The notes beneath the pieces are model-generated. The model was not told the DNA's origin. It did not search any database and worked only from the letters and a program-made list of their open reading frames with translations. Both the position numbers and the translations under genes were made by a program. Below are positions 37,768-47,727 of a DNA stretch of 64,000 nt, piece after piece. The stretch comes from Proteus vulgaris (GTDB lineage: Bacteria > Pseudomonadota > Gammaproteobacteria > Enterobacterales > Enterobacteriaceae): contig LR590468.1 in NCBI GenBank assembly GCA_901472505.1, forward strand, positions 3,199,501 through 3,263,500. Direction: 5' to 3'. Positions within the stretch are counted from its first letter, which is position 1. Each line of letters begins with the position of its first letter.

Positions 37768-38574
37768 TTAAATAAATTTATTAATAGCGACTGCAACACC
37801 GTGCTCTTCATTAGAAAGTGTGACGAATTTGGCGACTTTTTTCACTTCGTCAGGTGCATTGCCCATGGCAACCCCTAAAGCTGCATATTTCAGCATGGCT
37901 AAATCGTTACCTTGATCACCGATACACATAATTTTTTCTGGCGTAATTTTTAAATGTTCAGCTACTTTTTGGACAGCACTTCCTTTATTGACATGGGTAT
38001 TTAGCACTTCAATAAAATAAGGGGCACTACGTAATATACTGTATTGTTCGTAAATGTTAGTGGGCAAATATTGGATGGCGTTATCTAAAACGGCAGGGGC
38101 ATCAACAATCATAAATTTACTAAAATACATATCAGATTGCATTTCATTAAGAGGGCGATAATAAAGCGGTGTCCAAGATAAGAACGCCTCTTGGCAGGTG
38201 AAATGGCTAATATGGCGATTAGTGGTATAAATTTTATTGTCACTAATGACGTGAAAATGAACGCCTATCTCACGAGCGAGATTTTCAAAATAGAGGTAGT
38301 CTTCAAAATTGAGTAAATCCTGAATAATGACTTCACCATTATCTGCTTGATGAATTTGGCTACCATTATTACTAATACAGTAACAATCCGAAGTATCAAG
38401 ACCGAGTATTTTTAAATAAGGGGAGATGCCATTAAAAGAGCGCCCTGAAGCCAGTACAATCTTAACACCCGCTTCTTTGGCTCGTTGAACAGCATCTTGT
38501 ACTTCGGGTGTGATTTCGTGTTGTTTGTTGAGTAAGGTTCCATCTAAATCAATAGCGATAAGCTTAATACTCAT
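37768..38574 (-). CDS. HAD-superfamily sugar phosphatase, YidA/Cof type
   Basis: 268-residue cytosolic HAD phosphatase with a C2 cap. HAD motifs: I LIAIDLDGTLL (catalytic Asp pair), II VLASGRS, III Lys around HVNKGSA, IV IGDQGNDLAMLKYA. Length and sequence follow E. coli YidA (270), which dephosphorylates sugar phosphates such as glucose-1-phosphate and erythrose-4-phosphate. Start chosen at MSIKLIAIDLDG (38574) with GGGGA upstream. It may be a YidA paralogue rather than the orthologue, since the neighbourhood differs from E. coli yidA. Confidence 0.85.
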   Translation of the reverse strand: MSIKLIAIDLDGTLLNKQHEITPEVQDAVQRAKEAGVKIVLASGRSFNGISPYLKILGLDTSDCYCISNNGSQIHQADNGEVIIQDLLNFEDYLYFENLAREIGVHFHVISDNKIYTTNRHISHFTCQEAFLSWTPLYYRPLNEMQSDMYFSKFMIVDAPAVLDNAIQYLPTNIYEQYSILRSAPYFIEVLNTHVNKGSAVQKVAEHLKITPEKIMCIGDQGNDLAMLKYAALGVAMGNAPDEVKKVAKFVTLSNEEHGVAVAINKFI

Positions 38575-38701
38575 TAGCATCCCCATATAAAATAAAAGCA
38601 ATCATGATAAAGGAAGGACGAAGCGGTCTATCATCACATAGCTTGAGTATTATTTATGTGACATTTAAGGCTATCTGCATAATGCCACACAAATAGAAGG
38701 G

Positions 38702-39088
38702 TTAATCACAACAAGGTGATTGTAAATGTAAAGGTTGTTTGGTTTCTAATACGATCTCTTGATTTTGCCGAAAGTCGAAAGGCGTAATGCCATACTCTTT
38801 ACGGAACATATAAGTAAAGTGAGATTGTGAACCAAAGCCAAAATCGAGGGCGATATCAAAGATAGAACGTTCACTTGTACGTAATAAATGGATAGCGCCA
38901 GCAAGTCTACGTTGACGAATATACTTTCCTAAAGAGGTGCCTGTGACTTCTTTAAAGATTTTCTGCATGTGCCAAAGAGAATACCCAGAATAAGCCGCCA
39001 ACTCCTCAAGATGGATAACACGGCCTAAATGCTCCTCAATCCATTTACTTAGCGCGCAAACTAATGCGAGATGATTATCTTGTGGCAT
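38702..39088 (-). CDS. MarA/SoxS/Rob-type AraC-family regulator
   Basis: 128-residue single-domain AraC-family activator with two helix-turn-helix units: HLEELAAYSGYSLWHMQKIF and SIFDIALDFGFGSQSHFTYM, followed by the family signature FRKEYGITPFDFR. Size and sequence place it with MarA, SoxS and RamA, which raise efflux and lower porin levels. Proteus vulgaris PqrA, a multidrug-resistance regulator, is of this type and is a good candidate identity, but I could not align it. The C-terminal ~15 residues (with CC near the end) extend past MarA. No marR or soxR-like partner is nearby. Confidence 0.85.
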   Translation of the reverse strand: MPQDNHLALVCALSKWIEEHLGRVIHLEELAAYSGYSLWHMQKIFKEVTGTSLGKYIRQRRLAGAIHLLRTSERSIFDIALDFGFGSQSHFTYMFRKEYGITPFDFRQNQEIVLETKQPLHLQSPCCD

Positions 39089-39448
39089 TACAGTTCCATT
39101 TTATCAATGAAGTTAAGGTAAAAATCAAAATTAACTCCCTAATCTTATACAAAAAGTGGCAGACAGAGAAATCCATATTAATGGATAGCTATCTCTTCTC
39201 GTTGGCAAAATGTGTAATTAAAATAAAAAGTGTTCATTTTGCCGACTGTTTAAAGAAAAAAAGTACAAATTATCGAGAGTCTGTCGAGGAAGCGTTTACC
39301 TTTCATTATGAAAGGTATGCTAAATTTACTCATAGAGATAATTGATTGCGAATTTTATAACAACAACTCCCCGTGTTGTTATCGTATTTAAGCGAATGCT
39401 TATAATGTTATTCATCATACTAACAAAATGTATTTAAAGGATTTTAAA

Positions 39449-39604
39449 TTGAACGCAAAGAAAATAATTATTAGTTTAATTATTGCATTAGCCATCAGCT
39501 TTGGTCTCTATCTTATGGCTTTAGATAACTTTTGCGATCGCGGAGAAGATTTTCAGCAAGGTCTTTGTCGGTTTACCACATTATTCCCCTCCAAACATAG
39601 CTAG
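39449..39604 (+). CDS. mgrB: PhoQ feedback inhibitor MgrB (TTG start)
   Basis: A 51-residue single-pass inner-membrane protein read from TTG at 39449, with AAAGGA 7 nt upstream. Residues 4-25 are a hydrophobic helix (KKIIISLIIALAISFGLYLM). The periplasmic end DNFCDRGEDFQQGLCRF has C29 and C40 spaced as in E. coli MgrB (C28 and C39 in MCDQDVQFFSGIC), the disulfide pair needed for PhoQ inhibition. MgrB is induced by PhoP and damps PhoQ. The gene is easily missed because of its size and start codon. pagP, a PhoP-controlled gene in E. coli and Salmonella, lies 1.6 kb away. The 39089-39448 spacer holds no other gene. Confidence 0.85.
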   Translation: MNAKKIIISLIIALAISFGLYLMALDNFCDRGEDFQQGLCRFTTLFPSKHS

Positions 39605-39752
39605 AAAATCACTTTTCTTATTATTTTTCGCCTAGCATAAAATGTATTTGTTATTCAAGTCAGATTAGTGTTTTAATGGGGGCTTGAAATAAACAAAATC
39701 GTAAATATTAGTTTACATGTTAAGTTGATAAAATAATAAGAGAAGAGGATGT

Positions 39753-41136
39753 ATGGCGAGAAAGTCGCAACAGACAGAACTTAAGCGCGGTCTAAAAAAT
39801 CGACATATCCAGCTCATTGCGCTGGGTGGTGCTGTCGGCGCTGGTCTGTTTCTTGGTATAGCGCAAACCATTAATATGACGGGCCCATCAGTAATATTAG
39901 GATATGCTATTGGTGGTTTTATTGCGTTTATGATCATGCGCCAACTGGGCGAAATGGTTGCCGAAGAGCCAGTTGCGGGCTCGTTTAGTCACTTTGCTAA
40001 TAAATATTGGAGCCCTTTTGCTGGATTCCTATCTGGTTGGAATTATTGGGTGATGTTTATTCTTGTCGGTATGGCAGAGTTAACTGCCGCAGGAAAATAC
40101 ATTAACTATTGGTTACCCGATATCCCTGTTTGGGTTTCTGTGGCTATCTTCTTTGTCGCAATTAACTTAATTAACCTGATTAACGTCAAAATGTATGGTG
40201 AAACAGAATTCTGGTTTGCCATTATTAAAGTGTTGGCGATAGTCGGTATGATTTTATTTGGTAGCTATTTACTGGCCAGCGGTAATGGTGGCCCACAAGC
40301 ATCGGTCAGCAATTTATGGGAGTTAGGTTTCTTCCCCCATGGTTTTACTGGTTTTATGTCGGCTTTAGCGATTGTTATGTTCTCTTTTGGTGGGCTTGAG
40401 TTGGTGGGGATCACTGCAGCCGAAGCTGAAAATCCGAAAGTGAGCATCCCGAAAGCGACTAACCAAGTTGTTTATCGTATCTTAATTTTTTATATCGGTT
40501 CATTGTTGGTACTACTTTCACTTTATCCTTGGACTCAAGTTGTGAAAGGTGAAAGCCCATTCGTACTGATTTTCCATAATTTGGATAATTTCTTAATCGC
40601 TAATATTTTAAATGCTGTGGTATTAACAGCAGCATTATCTGTTTATAACAGTGGCGTTTATTCTAATAGCCGTATGCTTTATGGTTTGGCAAAACAAGGT
40701 AATGCACCACATTCACTTGCTAGTGTGAATAAGCGTGGTGTGCCTGTGATGTCATTACTATTATCAGCAGTTTGCAACTTCATTAGGTGTTTTAGTTAAC
40801 TACTTATTACCCGATCAAGCATTAGAACTATTAATGGCGTTAGTGGTGACAACATTAGTCCTTAATTGGATCATGATCTGTTTAGCTAATTTAAAATTCA
40901 GAGCAACAAAAATTAAAGAGGGTGTAGAGCCTTCCTTTAAAGCGCTTTGGTATCCATATGGTAACTATATTTGCCTTGCTTTCTTATGCATGATTTTGGT
41001 GATTATCTTATTTATGCCACAAGTGAATATTTCAGTTATTTTAATGCCGTTCTGGATTGCGTTCTTGTGGGTTGGATTTAAGATTTCCCGTATGAAGAAA
41101 GCACCAGAGAATGCTCAAGCAAGCCAGGATATTTAA
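39753..41136 (+). pseudogene. pheP: Phenylalanine permease PheP, one frameshift
   Basis: APC-family aromatic amino acid permease. It matches E. coli PheP (RGLKNRHIQLIALGGAVGAG, RQLGEMVAEEPVAGSFSHFA, FAGFLSGWNYWVMFILVGMAE, SVYNSGVYSNSRMLYGLAKQGNAP). The frame breaks near 40773, in GCAGTTTGCAACT. Reading GTTGCA instead of GTTTGCA restores TSLGVLVNYLLPD and then LLMALVVTTLVLNWIMICLA to the stop at 41136, giving 460 residues (E. coli 458). About 12 membrane segments when restored. A single extra T in an otherwise well conserved gene suggests sequencing error or a very recent mutation. Confidence 0.85.
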
Positions 41137-41160
41137 ATATTATTGGCTTATTTGATAATA

Positions 41161-41188
41161 AAAAACGCATCATTAGATGCGTTTTTTT
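41161..41188 (+). terminator. Rho-independent terminator of pheP
   Basis: AAAAACGCATC-ATTA-GATGCGTTTTT followed by TT; 24 nt past the stop. Confidence 0.92.
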
Positions 41189-41240
41189 GTGTTTTATTTA
41201 TATTGTTTGTATTTCTTCTGATAGGAAAAAAGTAAGAAAA

Positions 41241-41874
41241 TTATTGCCAACGTAACCAAGCAAATAATACGTTACCATTGTTGTACGTACCAGGTACATA
41301 TGTTGCTTGTAGTGAAAGATGACCATAACCCACAGAGACTAGCGGTAATGGCAGTGGCATCGGAATATAGTCATATTCATGGCGTGCTGTAATACTTAGT
41401 GTAAATCCTGCCCCCATACGGAAACGTCTTTATCACCGGGATACCACATTTTCTCAAAACCATAACCTATAATAGGTTGTACTCGGTTATTTGAGTCCAT
41501 AAATGCATCGCATAAAGAGAGTGCCAATCACCATCATTGTCATAACGATATTTCCCCATACCAAAACCCCAAGGCGTTTCGTTATAGCGATCCGTTTTTT
41601 CTTTATCGTAAGTAAAACGGTTATGCCAAGTCCACACAGGCAAATAGTAGTTATATTGGTCGTTGTCCCAAGTCTGATTGATATTACGTTTGAATTTCCC
41701 CCAGTAACTCTCTTCGCTATTAGATTGAGACATATTATTGGTTGTTTGGTGGTTTTCTGTCGTAATAATCTGATGTGGGGTTGAATTATTTTCAGAAGCG
41801 AAAGCAGTAGTTGTTAACGCAAGCGAAAACAACGTAGTTGCTAATACGCTAGGGTGAAAATAGGTTGAAAACAT
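41241..41874 (-). pseudogene. pagP: Lipid A palmitoyltransferase PagP, two frameshifts
   Basis: Outer-membrane beta-barrel enzyme that adds palmitate to lipid A. N-terminal signal peptide ends TTTAFA. Then come a long polar linker (about 35 residues, Asn/Thr/Ser/Gln-rich), [42 protein letters not shown] and WHSLYAM, with the active-site His, Asp and Ser of PagP. The frame breaks near 41505 (ATGCATTT should read ATGGCATTT) and again at a G-run near 41419. Adding one G at each restores the barrel to [18 protein letters not shown] and the stop at 41241, 211 codons in all. The E. coli protein is 186; the extra length is the linker. Confidence 0.85.
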
Positions 41875-42507
41875 AATATAACTCCGAGTACGGCATTGCT
41901 ATGATTCTGATGATGACAAATAAACGTTACTAATAGTGGTTATTTAATCGACAAGTATTTAAGATAAGAGGTATCTGAAACTTGACTTCTTAACTAAAAT
42001 CTTAAGGGATAAGAATCGGTTATAAAATAAATAAATAAATTTGTTATATTTATGAATGCATTTATTTGGAGCATTCAATATTGTTATCTTTTAATGGTAA
42101 CGTATTGTTTTTAATTTAAAATTAAGTTTTTATTAGATTGAAAATAAATAGCTGATAAATAAGGATAAAGAGATATTATTTAAGATGAGTCATTTTCAAT
42201 ATAAAAAATTGACCAAATATCTATTTTTATAAATTTATTGAAATATTTAGTAAAAATTGATATTAATAACATTAACTTATAAAAAAAGTATTTATTTTCG
42301 ACGGGATAATAAAGTAATGAATAAAAAGAGTTAAATAAAAAAAGAAAAATTCCGTGTTGGTTTATAAATTGTTTAAGTTAAGTGAGTTTTATTTAGTGGT
42401 GTGTCGATTTTTTGTGCAGATTATCCTAAGGCAAAAACGTGTGAATAATGTTTACTCACATGTTTTCAGGAAATAGATTACTTATTATTGAGATAATTTT
42501 TCTTGGC
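41875..42507. other. AT-rich intergenic region
   Basis: About 630 nt upstream of pagP without an ORF that looks coding on either strand. It should hold the pagP promoter; no PhoP box was convincing. Confidence 0.5.
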
Positions 42508-42919
42508 TTATGATAAGTAGCCGATATGGGTATGAGTATCGCGATCTTTGCCCCAGCAGAAAGCATCCCAGTTATTATAGAAATCTTCAATACTGCCAAT
42601 TAAGTATAGTGGTCTATCTTCCTCAGTTCCATCTGAAGCATAAATATAATGGCCTTTGCTAAAAGCCCATAAAATCATATCAACCCAAAAACCTTTACCA
42701 TCAGAGATTTGTTCTTCATCAGTAACGACGATATTATGAACTTTAAAAAGATTACAGAAAAAAGTACGAGGTAATTCTCTGATCTCATCACGATGTTTAG
42801 GTATACGGGAATGCCAAACTTTTACTTGAGCTGATTTATCTTACTGAATAACAAGCCTCAAAAGTAGGGAGTTAATAAATCGAGATTAGCTATCAAACTA
42901 GCATCTTTATCTTGAGCAT
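42508..42919 (-). pseudogene. Decayed or mis-sequenced ORF of unknown family
   Basis: A coding-like minus-strand stretch. ATG at 42919 follows AAGGAG by 6 nt. Three reading-frame segments join if about three single-base indels are undone: QDKDASLIANLDLLTPYF, EACYSV, then DKSAQVKVWHSRIPKHRDEI through a C-terminus rich in Trp, Asp and Tyr (FWVDMILWAFSKGHYIYAS, FYNNWDAFCWGKDRDTH) to the stop at 42508. The restored protein would be about 137 residues, soluble. I do not recognise the family. It lies head-to-head with the TPP riboswitch of thiD. Confidence 0.55.
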
Positions 42920-42954
42920 GCGATACTCCTTATCGCCTGAATTTATAGGCTTTG

Positions 42955-43020
42955 GCTCGGGGCGCCTTATGGCTGAGATGAACCCGTATAACCTGATCTG
43001 GATAATGCCAGCGTAGGGAA
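42955..43020 (+). promoter_or_regulatory. TPP riboswitch (THI element) of thiD
   Basis: Classic THI-box: CTCGGGGCGCC, GGCTGAGATGAACCCG, AACCTGATCTGGATAATGCC, AGCGTAGGGAA. It senses thiamin pyrophosphate and turns thiD down when TPP is plentiful. The next hairpin (43030-43049, ACTCTG pairing with CAGAGT, then a T-rich stretch) is the probable expression platform, and AAAGGAGG follows just before the thiD start. Confidence 0.95.
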
Positions 43021-43087
43021 GTCAAGGTAACTCTGCTGATTAACAGAGTCCGACTTTTCTGTAACTGGTGAAAGGAGGAGTTAATCA

Positions 43088-43884
43088 GTGAGATTCAATG
43101 CATTGTCTATCGCAGGTACTGACCCTAGTGGTGGCGCAGGTATTCAGGCTGATCTGAAAACATTTTCCGCACTGGGTGTTTATGGTACAACAGTAATGAC
43201 AGCACTTGTTGCTCAAAATACCTGTGGTGTCCGTAGTGTCTATGATTTATCCCCTGATTTTGTTGCAGCTCAATTAGATGCTGTTTTGTCTGATGTTCGA
43301 ATTGATAGCGCCAAAATAGGTATGCTCTTTAATGCCTCAATTATTGATGTGGTTTGCGACAAAATTCAGCAATATGCCATTCCTTTTGTTGTGCTTGATA
43401 CGGTTATGATTGCAAAAAGCGGTGATCCTCTATTACAGCCTGATGCGGTTAATAAAATGGTCAGTCAGCTTTTACCGTTGGTTGATTTGATCACACCTAA
43501 TTTACCTGAAGCAGCTACACTGCTAGGTTGTGAAGTCGCTCAAGATGAAACAACGATGAAGCAACAAGGTTATGCATTGCTAAAGCAAGGATGCAAAGCC
43601 GTGTTAATGAAAGGAGGACATTTAACTGAAGATGAAAGTCCTGATTGGTTATTTACTCAAGATGGCGAGTGGCGATTTACCTCAAAACGCGTTAATACGA
43701 AAAATACCACGGTACAGGATGCACGCTTTCAGCCGCTTTAGCCGCTATTCGTCCTCAAGTCGCTAATTGGCAAATTTGTGTTGAACAAGCAAAAGCCTAT
43801 TTACAACAAGCGCTAGAACATGCGGATAGTTTAGAGGTTGGGCAAGGTTTTGGTCCTGTACACCATTTTCATCGCTGGTGGTAA
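43088..43884 (+). pseudogene. thiD: HMP/HMP-P kinase ThiD, one frameshift near 3' end
   Basis: Kinase that makes HMP-pyrophosphate for thiamin synthesis. ALSIAGTDPSGGAGIQADLK (substrate end), VYGTTVMTALVAQNT and LITPNLPEAATLLG are typical. GTG start at 43088 with AAAGGAGGAG upstream. The frame is lost near 43710, just where the ATP/anion-hole motif NTHGTGCTLSAA should be: ACCACGG would need one extra C. Adding it restores TGCTLSAALAAIRPQ and a normal C-terminus (GQGFGPVHHFHRWW) ending at 43884, 265 residues (E. coli 266). Controlled by the TPP riboswitch. Confidence 0.87.
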
Positions 43885-43888
43885 CAAT

Positions 43889-43914
43889 AAAGCCCCTAAA
43901 TAATAAGGGGCTTT
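43889..43914. terminator. Bidirectional terminator between thiD and fbaB
   Basis: AAAGCCCCT pairs with AGGGGCTTT around AAATAATA, between converging genes. Confidence 0.8.
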
Positions 43915-43932
43915 CATCGTTGAACTTATTAA

Positions 43933-44982
43933 TTAAGCAATAGTGACAGATTTATTCAAATAAACATCTTGTACTGCATTAATCAGGGCAACCCCGTCTT
44001 TCATTGATTTTTTGAACGCTTTACGGCCTAAGATCAGCCCCATACCGCCAGCACGTTTATTAATAACGGCGGTGCGAACGGCATCTTCAAGGTCATTATT
44101 ACCAGAAGCGCCACCAGAGTTAATTAATCCTGCACGGCCCATATAGCAGTTTGCTAATTGGTAGCGAACTAAATCAATTGGGTTTTCAGTAGTGAGTTTC
44201 GTGTAAACACGCTCATCAGTATGACCAAAACCAATCGCTTTAAAGCCACCGTTATTTTCAGCCATTTTTTGTTTAACGATATCAGCACCAATAGTTGCCG
44301 CTAAATGATTTGCCTGACCCGTTAAATCTGCACTTGCATGGTAATCTACGCCATCTTTTTTGAATGCTGGGTTGCGTAAATAAGCCCATAGTACAGTGAC
44401 CATACCCAATTCATGAGCACGTTCAAAGGCCATTGAAATTTCTTCAATTTGTCGACGGCTTTCTTGTGAACCAAAGTAAATAGTTGCACCCACTGCAACA
44501 GCACCCATTTCAAAGGCTTGCTCTACGCTAGCATACAGTGTTTGGTCATATTGCGCTGGGTAGCTTAGGGTTTCGTTGTGGTTTAATTTCACAAGAAAAG
44601 GGATTTTGTGTGCATAGCGACGAGAAACAGAAGCAAGAACACCATAAGTAGAGGCAACACAGTTACAACCTGCTTCAATTGCTAATTCAACAATATTTTT
44701 TGGATCAAAATAGAGAGGGTTTGCTGCGAAAGAGGCTGCCGCAGAGTGCTCAACACCTTGGTCAACAGGTAGAATAGACAGATAACCCGTTCCCGCTAAA
44801 CGTCCGTGATTAAACAGGGTTTGCATTGAACGTAACACGCTATTAGGGCGATTATTATCAATCATGACACGATCAACAAAGTCAGAACCTGGCAGATAGA
44901 GATTTTCGCTCGGGATGGTTTGGCAACGATGGTCTAATAATGATTTTGCATCAGCACCTAACAAACTTACTATATCAGTCAT
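43933..44982 (-). CDS. fbaB: Class I fructose-bisphosphate aldolase FbaB
   Basis: 349-residue DhnA-type class I aldolase that splits or forms fructose 1,6-bisphosphate through a Schiff-base lysine. Very close to E. coli FbaB (350): [78 protein letters not shown] (lysine region). GGAG lies upstream of the ATG. Followed upstream by yegS on the same strand, 49 nt away. Intact. Confidence 0.96.
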   Translation of the reverse strand: MTDIVSLLGADAKSLLDHRCQTIPSENLYLPGSDFVDRVMIDNNRPNSVLRSMQTLFNHGRLAGTGYLSILPVDQGVEHSAAASFAANPLYFDPKNIVELAIEAGCNCVASTYGVLASVSRRYAHKIPFLVKLNHNETLSYPAQYDQTLYASVEQAFEMGAVAVGATIYFGSQESRRQIEEISMAFERAHELGMVTVLWAYLRNPAFKKDGVDYHASADLTGQANHLAATIGADIVKQKMAENNGGFKAIGFGHTDERVYTKLTTENPIDLVRYQLANCYMGRAGLINSGGASGNNDLEDAVRTAVINKRAGGMGLILGRKAFKKSMKDGVALINAVQDVYLNKSVTIA

Positions 44983-45031
44983 TACATACTCCAGTTCATG
45001 ATGAGATGAGAGTGATTGTCATTTATCTACA

Positions 45032-45925
45032 TTAAGATAACAAGTCACATTGAGGCGGTAACCGGCAGTGGATCGCTTCAGGTAACACAATAAATTCAAA
45101 TTTATTCCCTAAAAGGGGTTCTCCATCTAAATTAAATACCATTTCATGAGAAGCGCTAATGTTTACCCAGTGACTTTCAAGCTCGATTATCTTGTCATTC
45201 TTTTTACGATCAAACAGGCTACTTAGAATAGAAGGGAGCAGTTCGTGAGCTTCTACAATGGTGATATTGAGTTTATTGTCGTTAATTAAGGCTTCAGGGC
45301 ATAACTGTTGGCCTCCACCAGCTTGACGACCATTGCCGATACCTAAAATAAGAGACTCACCTTTCCAATGAAAGTTTTCAGCTTCAATGGTGCAATAGTC
45401 AGCTTTTAAAGTATCAATACGCAAAAGCCCATTAATAAAATAAGCCGCACCACCTAATGCTGATTTTAACGCTTCGGGTGTTTCTGTTGTGATTTTTGTA
45501 CCAAAGCCACCAGACGCCATATTAATAAAATAGTGGGTCTTATTCACATTGATAATATCAATAGGTACTGAGCGACCTTTAACGGCTAGGTTAAGCGCAT
45601 TTTCCATATCACGGGGAATTTGTGCGCTGGTAGCAAAATCGTTTGCTGTACCTAATGGAATAATACCAAGCGTAGGTAGAGACGAAGGAGAAAGATGAAT
45701 GAGTTCAGATGCAACGCTATTTATTGTGCCATCACCTCCTGCTGCAATGACAGTTTCTGCATTCATATTTATAGCTTCTTGTACAAAACGCCGTATATCA
45801 CTGGATTCCCATGTGACTCTTACTTGGAGGTTAAAACCTTCGTTACGTAATTGGTAAACGGCTTTTCTCAATGCACCGTTGTTAGCATTTTTTCCATTAA
45901 TAATTAGCAAACTAATTTTACTCAT
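45032..45925 (-). CDS. yegS: Lipid kinase YegS
   Basis: 297-residue diacylglycerol-kinase-fold protein, E. coli YegS type, which phosphorylates phosphatidylglycerol in vitro. Nucleotide-binding GGGDGT motif in IAAGGDGTINSVASEL, LGIIPLGTANDFATS, and the C-terminal metal/lipid region FNLDGEPLLG. Start ATG with AAAGGAA upstream. It precedes fbaB on the same strand with a 49-nt gap, so the two may be co-transcribed. Same general neighbourhood as in E. coli. Confidence 0.93.
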   Translation of the reverse strand: MSKISLLIINGKNANNGALRKAVYQLRNEGFNLQVRVTWESSDIRRFVQEAINMNAETVIAAGGDGTINSVASELIHLSPSSLPTLGIIPLGTANDFATSAQIPRDMENALNLAVKGRSVPIDIINVNKTHYFINMASGGFGTKITTETPEALKSALGGAAYFINGLLRIDTLKADYCTIEAENFHWKGESLILGIGNGRQAGGGQQLCPEALINDNKLNITIVEAHELLPSILSSLFDRKKNDKIIELESHWVNISASHEMVFNLDGEPLLGNKFEFIVLPEAIHCRLPPQCDLLS

Positions 45926-46056
45926 CGATGAGTTCCTTTAATTGAATCACTCTTTTAAAGGTAATGGATATCGAGAAAATTACTATTTTTTTTACAAAGG
46001 ATAACGAAAAAGGAAAGTGTTTTACGACAAAGCCGATGAGGAAAAAAGAAGAAAGT

Positions 46057-46096
46057 GAAAAAAGAAAAGGCAAATCCAAGGGAGATTGGATTTGCC
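46057..46096 (-). terminator. Rho-independent terminator of trhP
   Basis: On the minus strand GGCAAATCCAA-TCTCCC-TTGGATTTGCC followed by TTTTCTTTTTT; an 11-bp stem about 130 nt past the trhP stop. Confidence 0.8.
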
Positions 46097-46227
46097 AAGG
46101 AGGTGGTTCCTAGTCTTACTGTATTCATTCTAGTTCTTTATTTTTCGGAACTGATGATACGGTAAACAAATCATTATTGATGTGATCTGTATTTGAAATT
46201 GACCACTTTAAATCAGATTATGACGCT

Positions 46228-47607
46228 TTACTTCACTTCTACAGCATCAATCTTATGCGGTTGACGTGTTGTTGTACCTTGTAGGTTGCGAATAAGCAGT
46301 GCGAAATCTAAATCAACATCTTCCGGAACAGGCAAATAAACCATGTGACCATTACCTGGTGCAACATCTGTTGGCTGTTGTTTTTTGTTAAACAGCGATC
46401 CTAACGTGAACTGAATATTTCCGGTTGGTGTCATTAATTCTAGGCTATCACCTAAAACAAATTTATTTTTAACATCAACTTCGGCTAAGCCGTTTACACG
46501 TTTACCTGTAAATTCACCGACAAATTGTTGGGTGTCAGAGACAGAATAACCATATTCATAAGTTTGGTACGCATCATGGGTATGACGACGTAAGAAACCT
46601 TCTGTATAACCGCGGTGTGCTAAGCCTTCTAATGTTGTTAGCAACGTTGGATCAAATGGTTTGCCTGCAACGGCATCATCAATTGCACGACGATACATTT
46701 GCGCTGTGCGGGCACAGTAATAGAAGGATTTAGTACGACCTTCAATTTTCAGAGAGTGCACACCCATTTGTGTTAATTGCTCAACGTGTTCAATTGCACG
46801 TAAGTCTTTAGAGTTCATGATATAAGTACCGTGCTCATCTTCGAACGCAGTCATATATTCACCAGGACGTTTCGCTTCTTCGATTAAGTAGACTTTATCT
46901 GTTGGCGCGCCAACACCTAAAGTAGGCTCAACATTTTTAACTGGGATTGGCGTGTATTTTTCAACGATATTGCCTACATCGTCTTCTTTGCCTTCTTCGA
47001 CTTTATATTCCCAACGGCAAGCGTTAGTGCAAGTACCTTGGTTCGGATCACGCTTATTGATATAGCCAGATAGCAGGCAACGGCCTGAGTAAGCCATACA
47101 TAATGCACCGTGAACGAAAACTTCTAATTCCATATCAGGAACTTGCTTACGAATTTCAGCAATTTCATCAATAGAGAGCTCACGAGACAGGATCACTCGC
47201 GTTAATCCCATTTGACGCCAGAATTTTACGGTTGCCCAGTTAACGGCATTGGCTTGTACTGAAAGGTGAATATCCATTTCAGGAAAGGCTTCACGCACCA
47301 TCATGATCAAACCCGGATCAGACATAATCAGCGCATCAGGGCCCATATCAATGACGGGTTTTAAGTCACGGATAAAGGTTTTTAATTTAGCATTATGGGG
47401 TGCGATATTAACCACGACATAGAAGCGTTTACCTAATTCATGGGCTTCTTGAATACCTTTGGCAAGGTTTTCGTGGTTAAACTCATTATTACGCACACGT
47501 AAGCTATAACGTGGCTGACCTGCATAAACGGCGTCTGCGCCATAAGCAAATGCATAGCGCATATTTTTTAATGAGCCAGCAGGAGAGAGCAATTCGGGTG
47601 TAAACAT
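46228..47607 (-). CDS. trhP: tRNA hydroxylation protein TrhP (YegQ, U32 family)
   Basis: 459-residue U32-family protein needed for prephenate-dependent formation of 5-hydroxyuridine at tRNA position 34 (E. coli TrhP/YegQ). U32 signature around EVFVHGALCMAYSGRCLLSG, the cysteines of the 4Fe-4S cluster in CMAYSGRC and GTCTNACRWEY, and LLSPAGSLKNMRYAFAYGAD at the start. AGGAAA precedes the ATG. It lies next to baeR as in E. coli. Not a peptidase despite the family name. Confidence 0.93.
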   Translation of the reverse strand: MFTPELLSPAGSLKNMRYAFAYGADAVYAGQPRYSLRVRNNEFNHENLAKGIQEAHELGKRFYVVVNIAPHNAKLKTFIRDLKPVIDMGPDALIMSDPGLIMMVREAFPEMDIHLSVQANAVNWATVKFWRQMGLTRVILSRELSIDEIAEIRKQVPDMELEVFVHGALCMAYSGRCLLSGYINKRDPNQGTCTNACRWEYKVEEGKEDDVGNIVEKYTPIPVKNVEPTLGVGAPTDKVYLIEEAKRPGEYMTAFEDEHGTYIMNSKDLRAIEHVEQLTQMGVHSLKIEGRTKSFYYCARTAQMYRRAIDDAVAGKPFDPTLLTTLEGLAHRGYTEGFLRRHTHDAYQTYEYGYSVSDTQQFVGEFTGKRVNGLAEVDVKNKFVLGDSLELMTPTGNIQFTLGSLFNKKQQPTDVAPGNGHMVYLPVPEDVDLDFALLIRNLQGTTTRQPHKIDAVEVK

Positions 47608-47727
47608 GGTTAATTTCCTGGTTCTGATTTCAAGTCAGTCCCCCCACACATTGGGTAGGGGTATATCATAAAGGGGAGGATTCTAGCGCTTAAGTGTAGC
47701 GAGGTTCAATGTATTACTGAAAAAATA

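Noticed and set aside
39064..39345. 93-codon plus-strand ORF upstream of mgrB
   Set aside because: Overlaps the 5' end of the MarA-type gene, has no good ribosome site and no protein-like composition.
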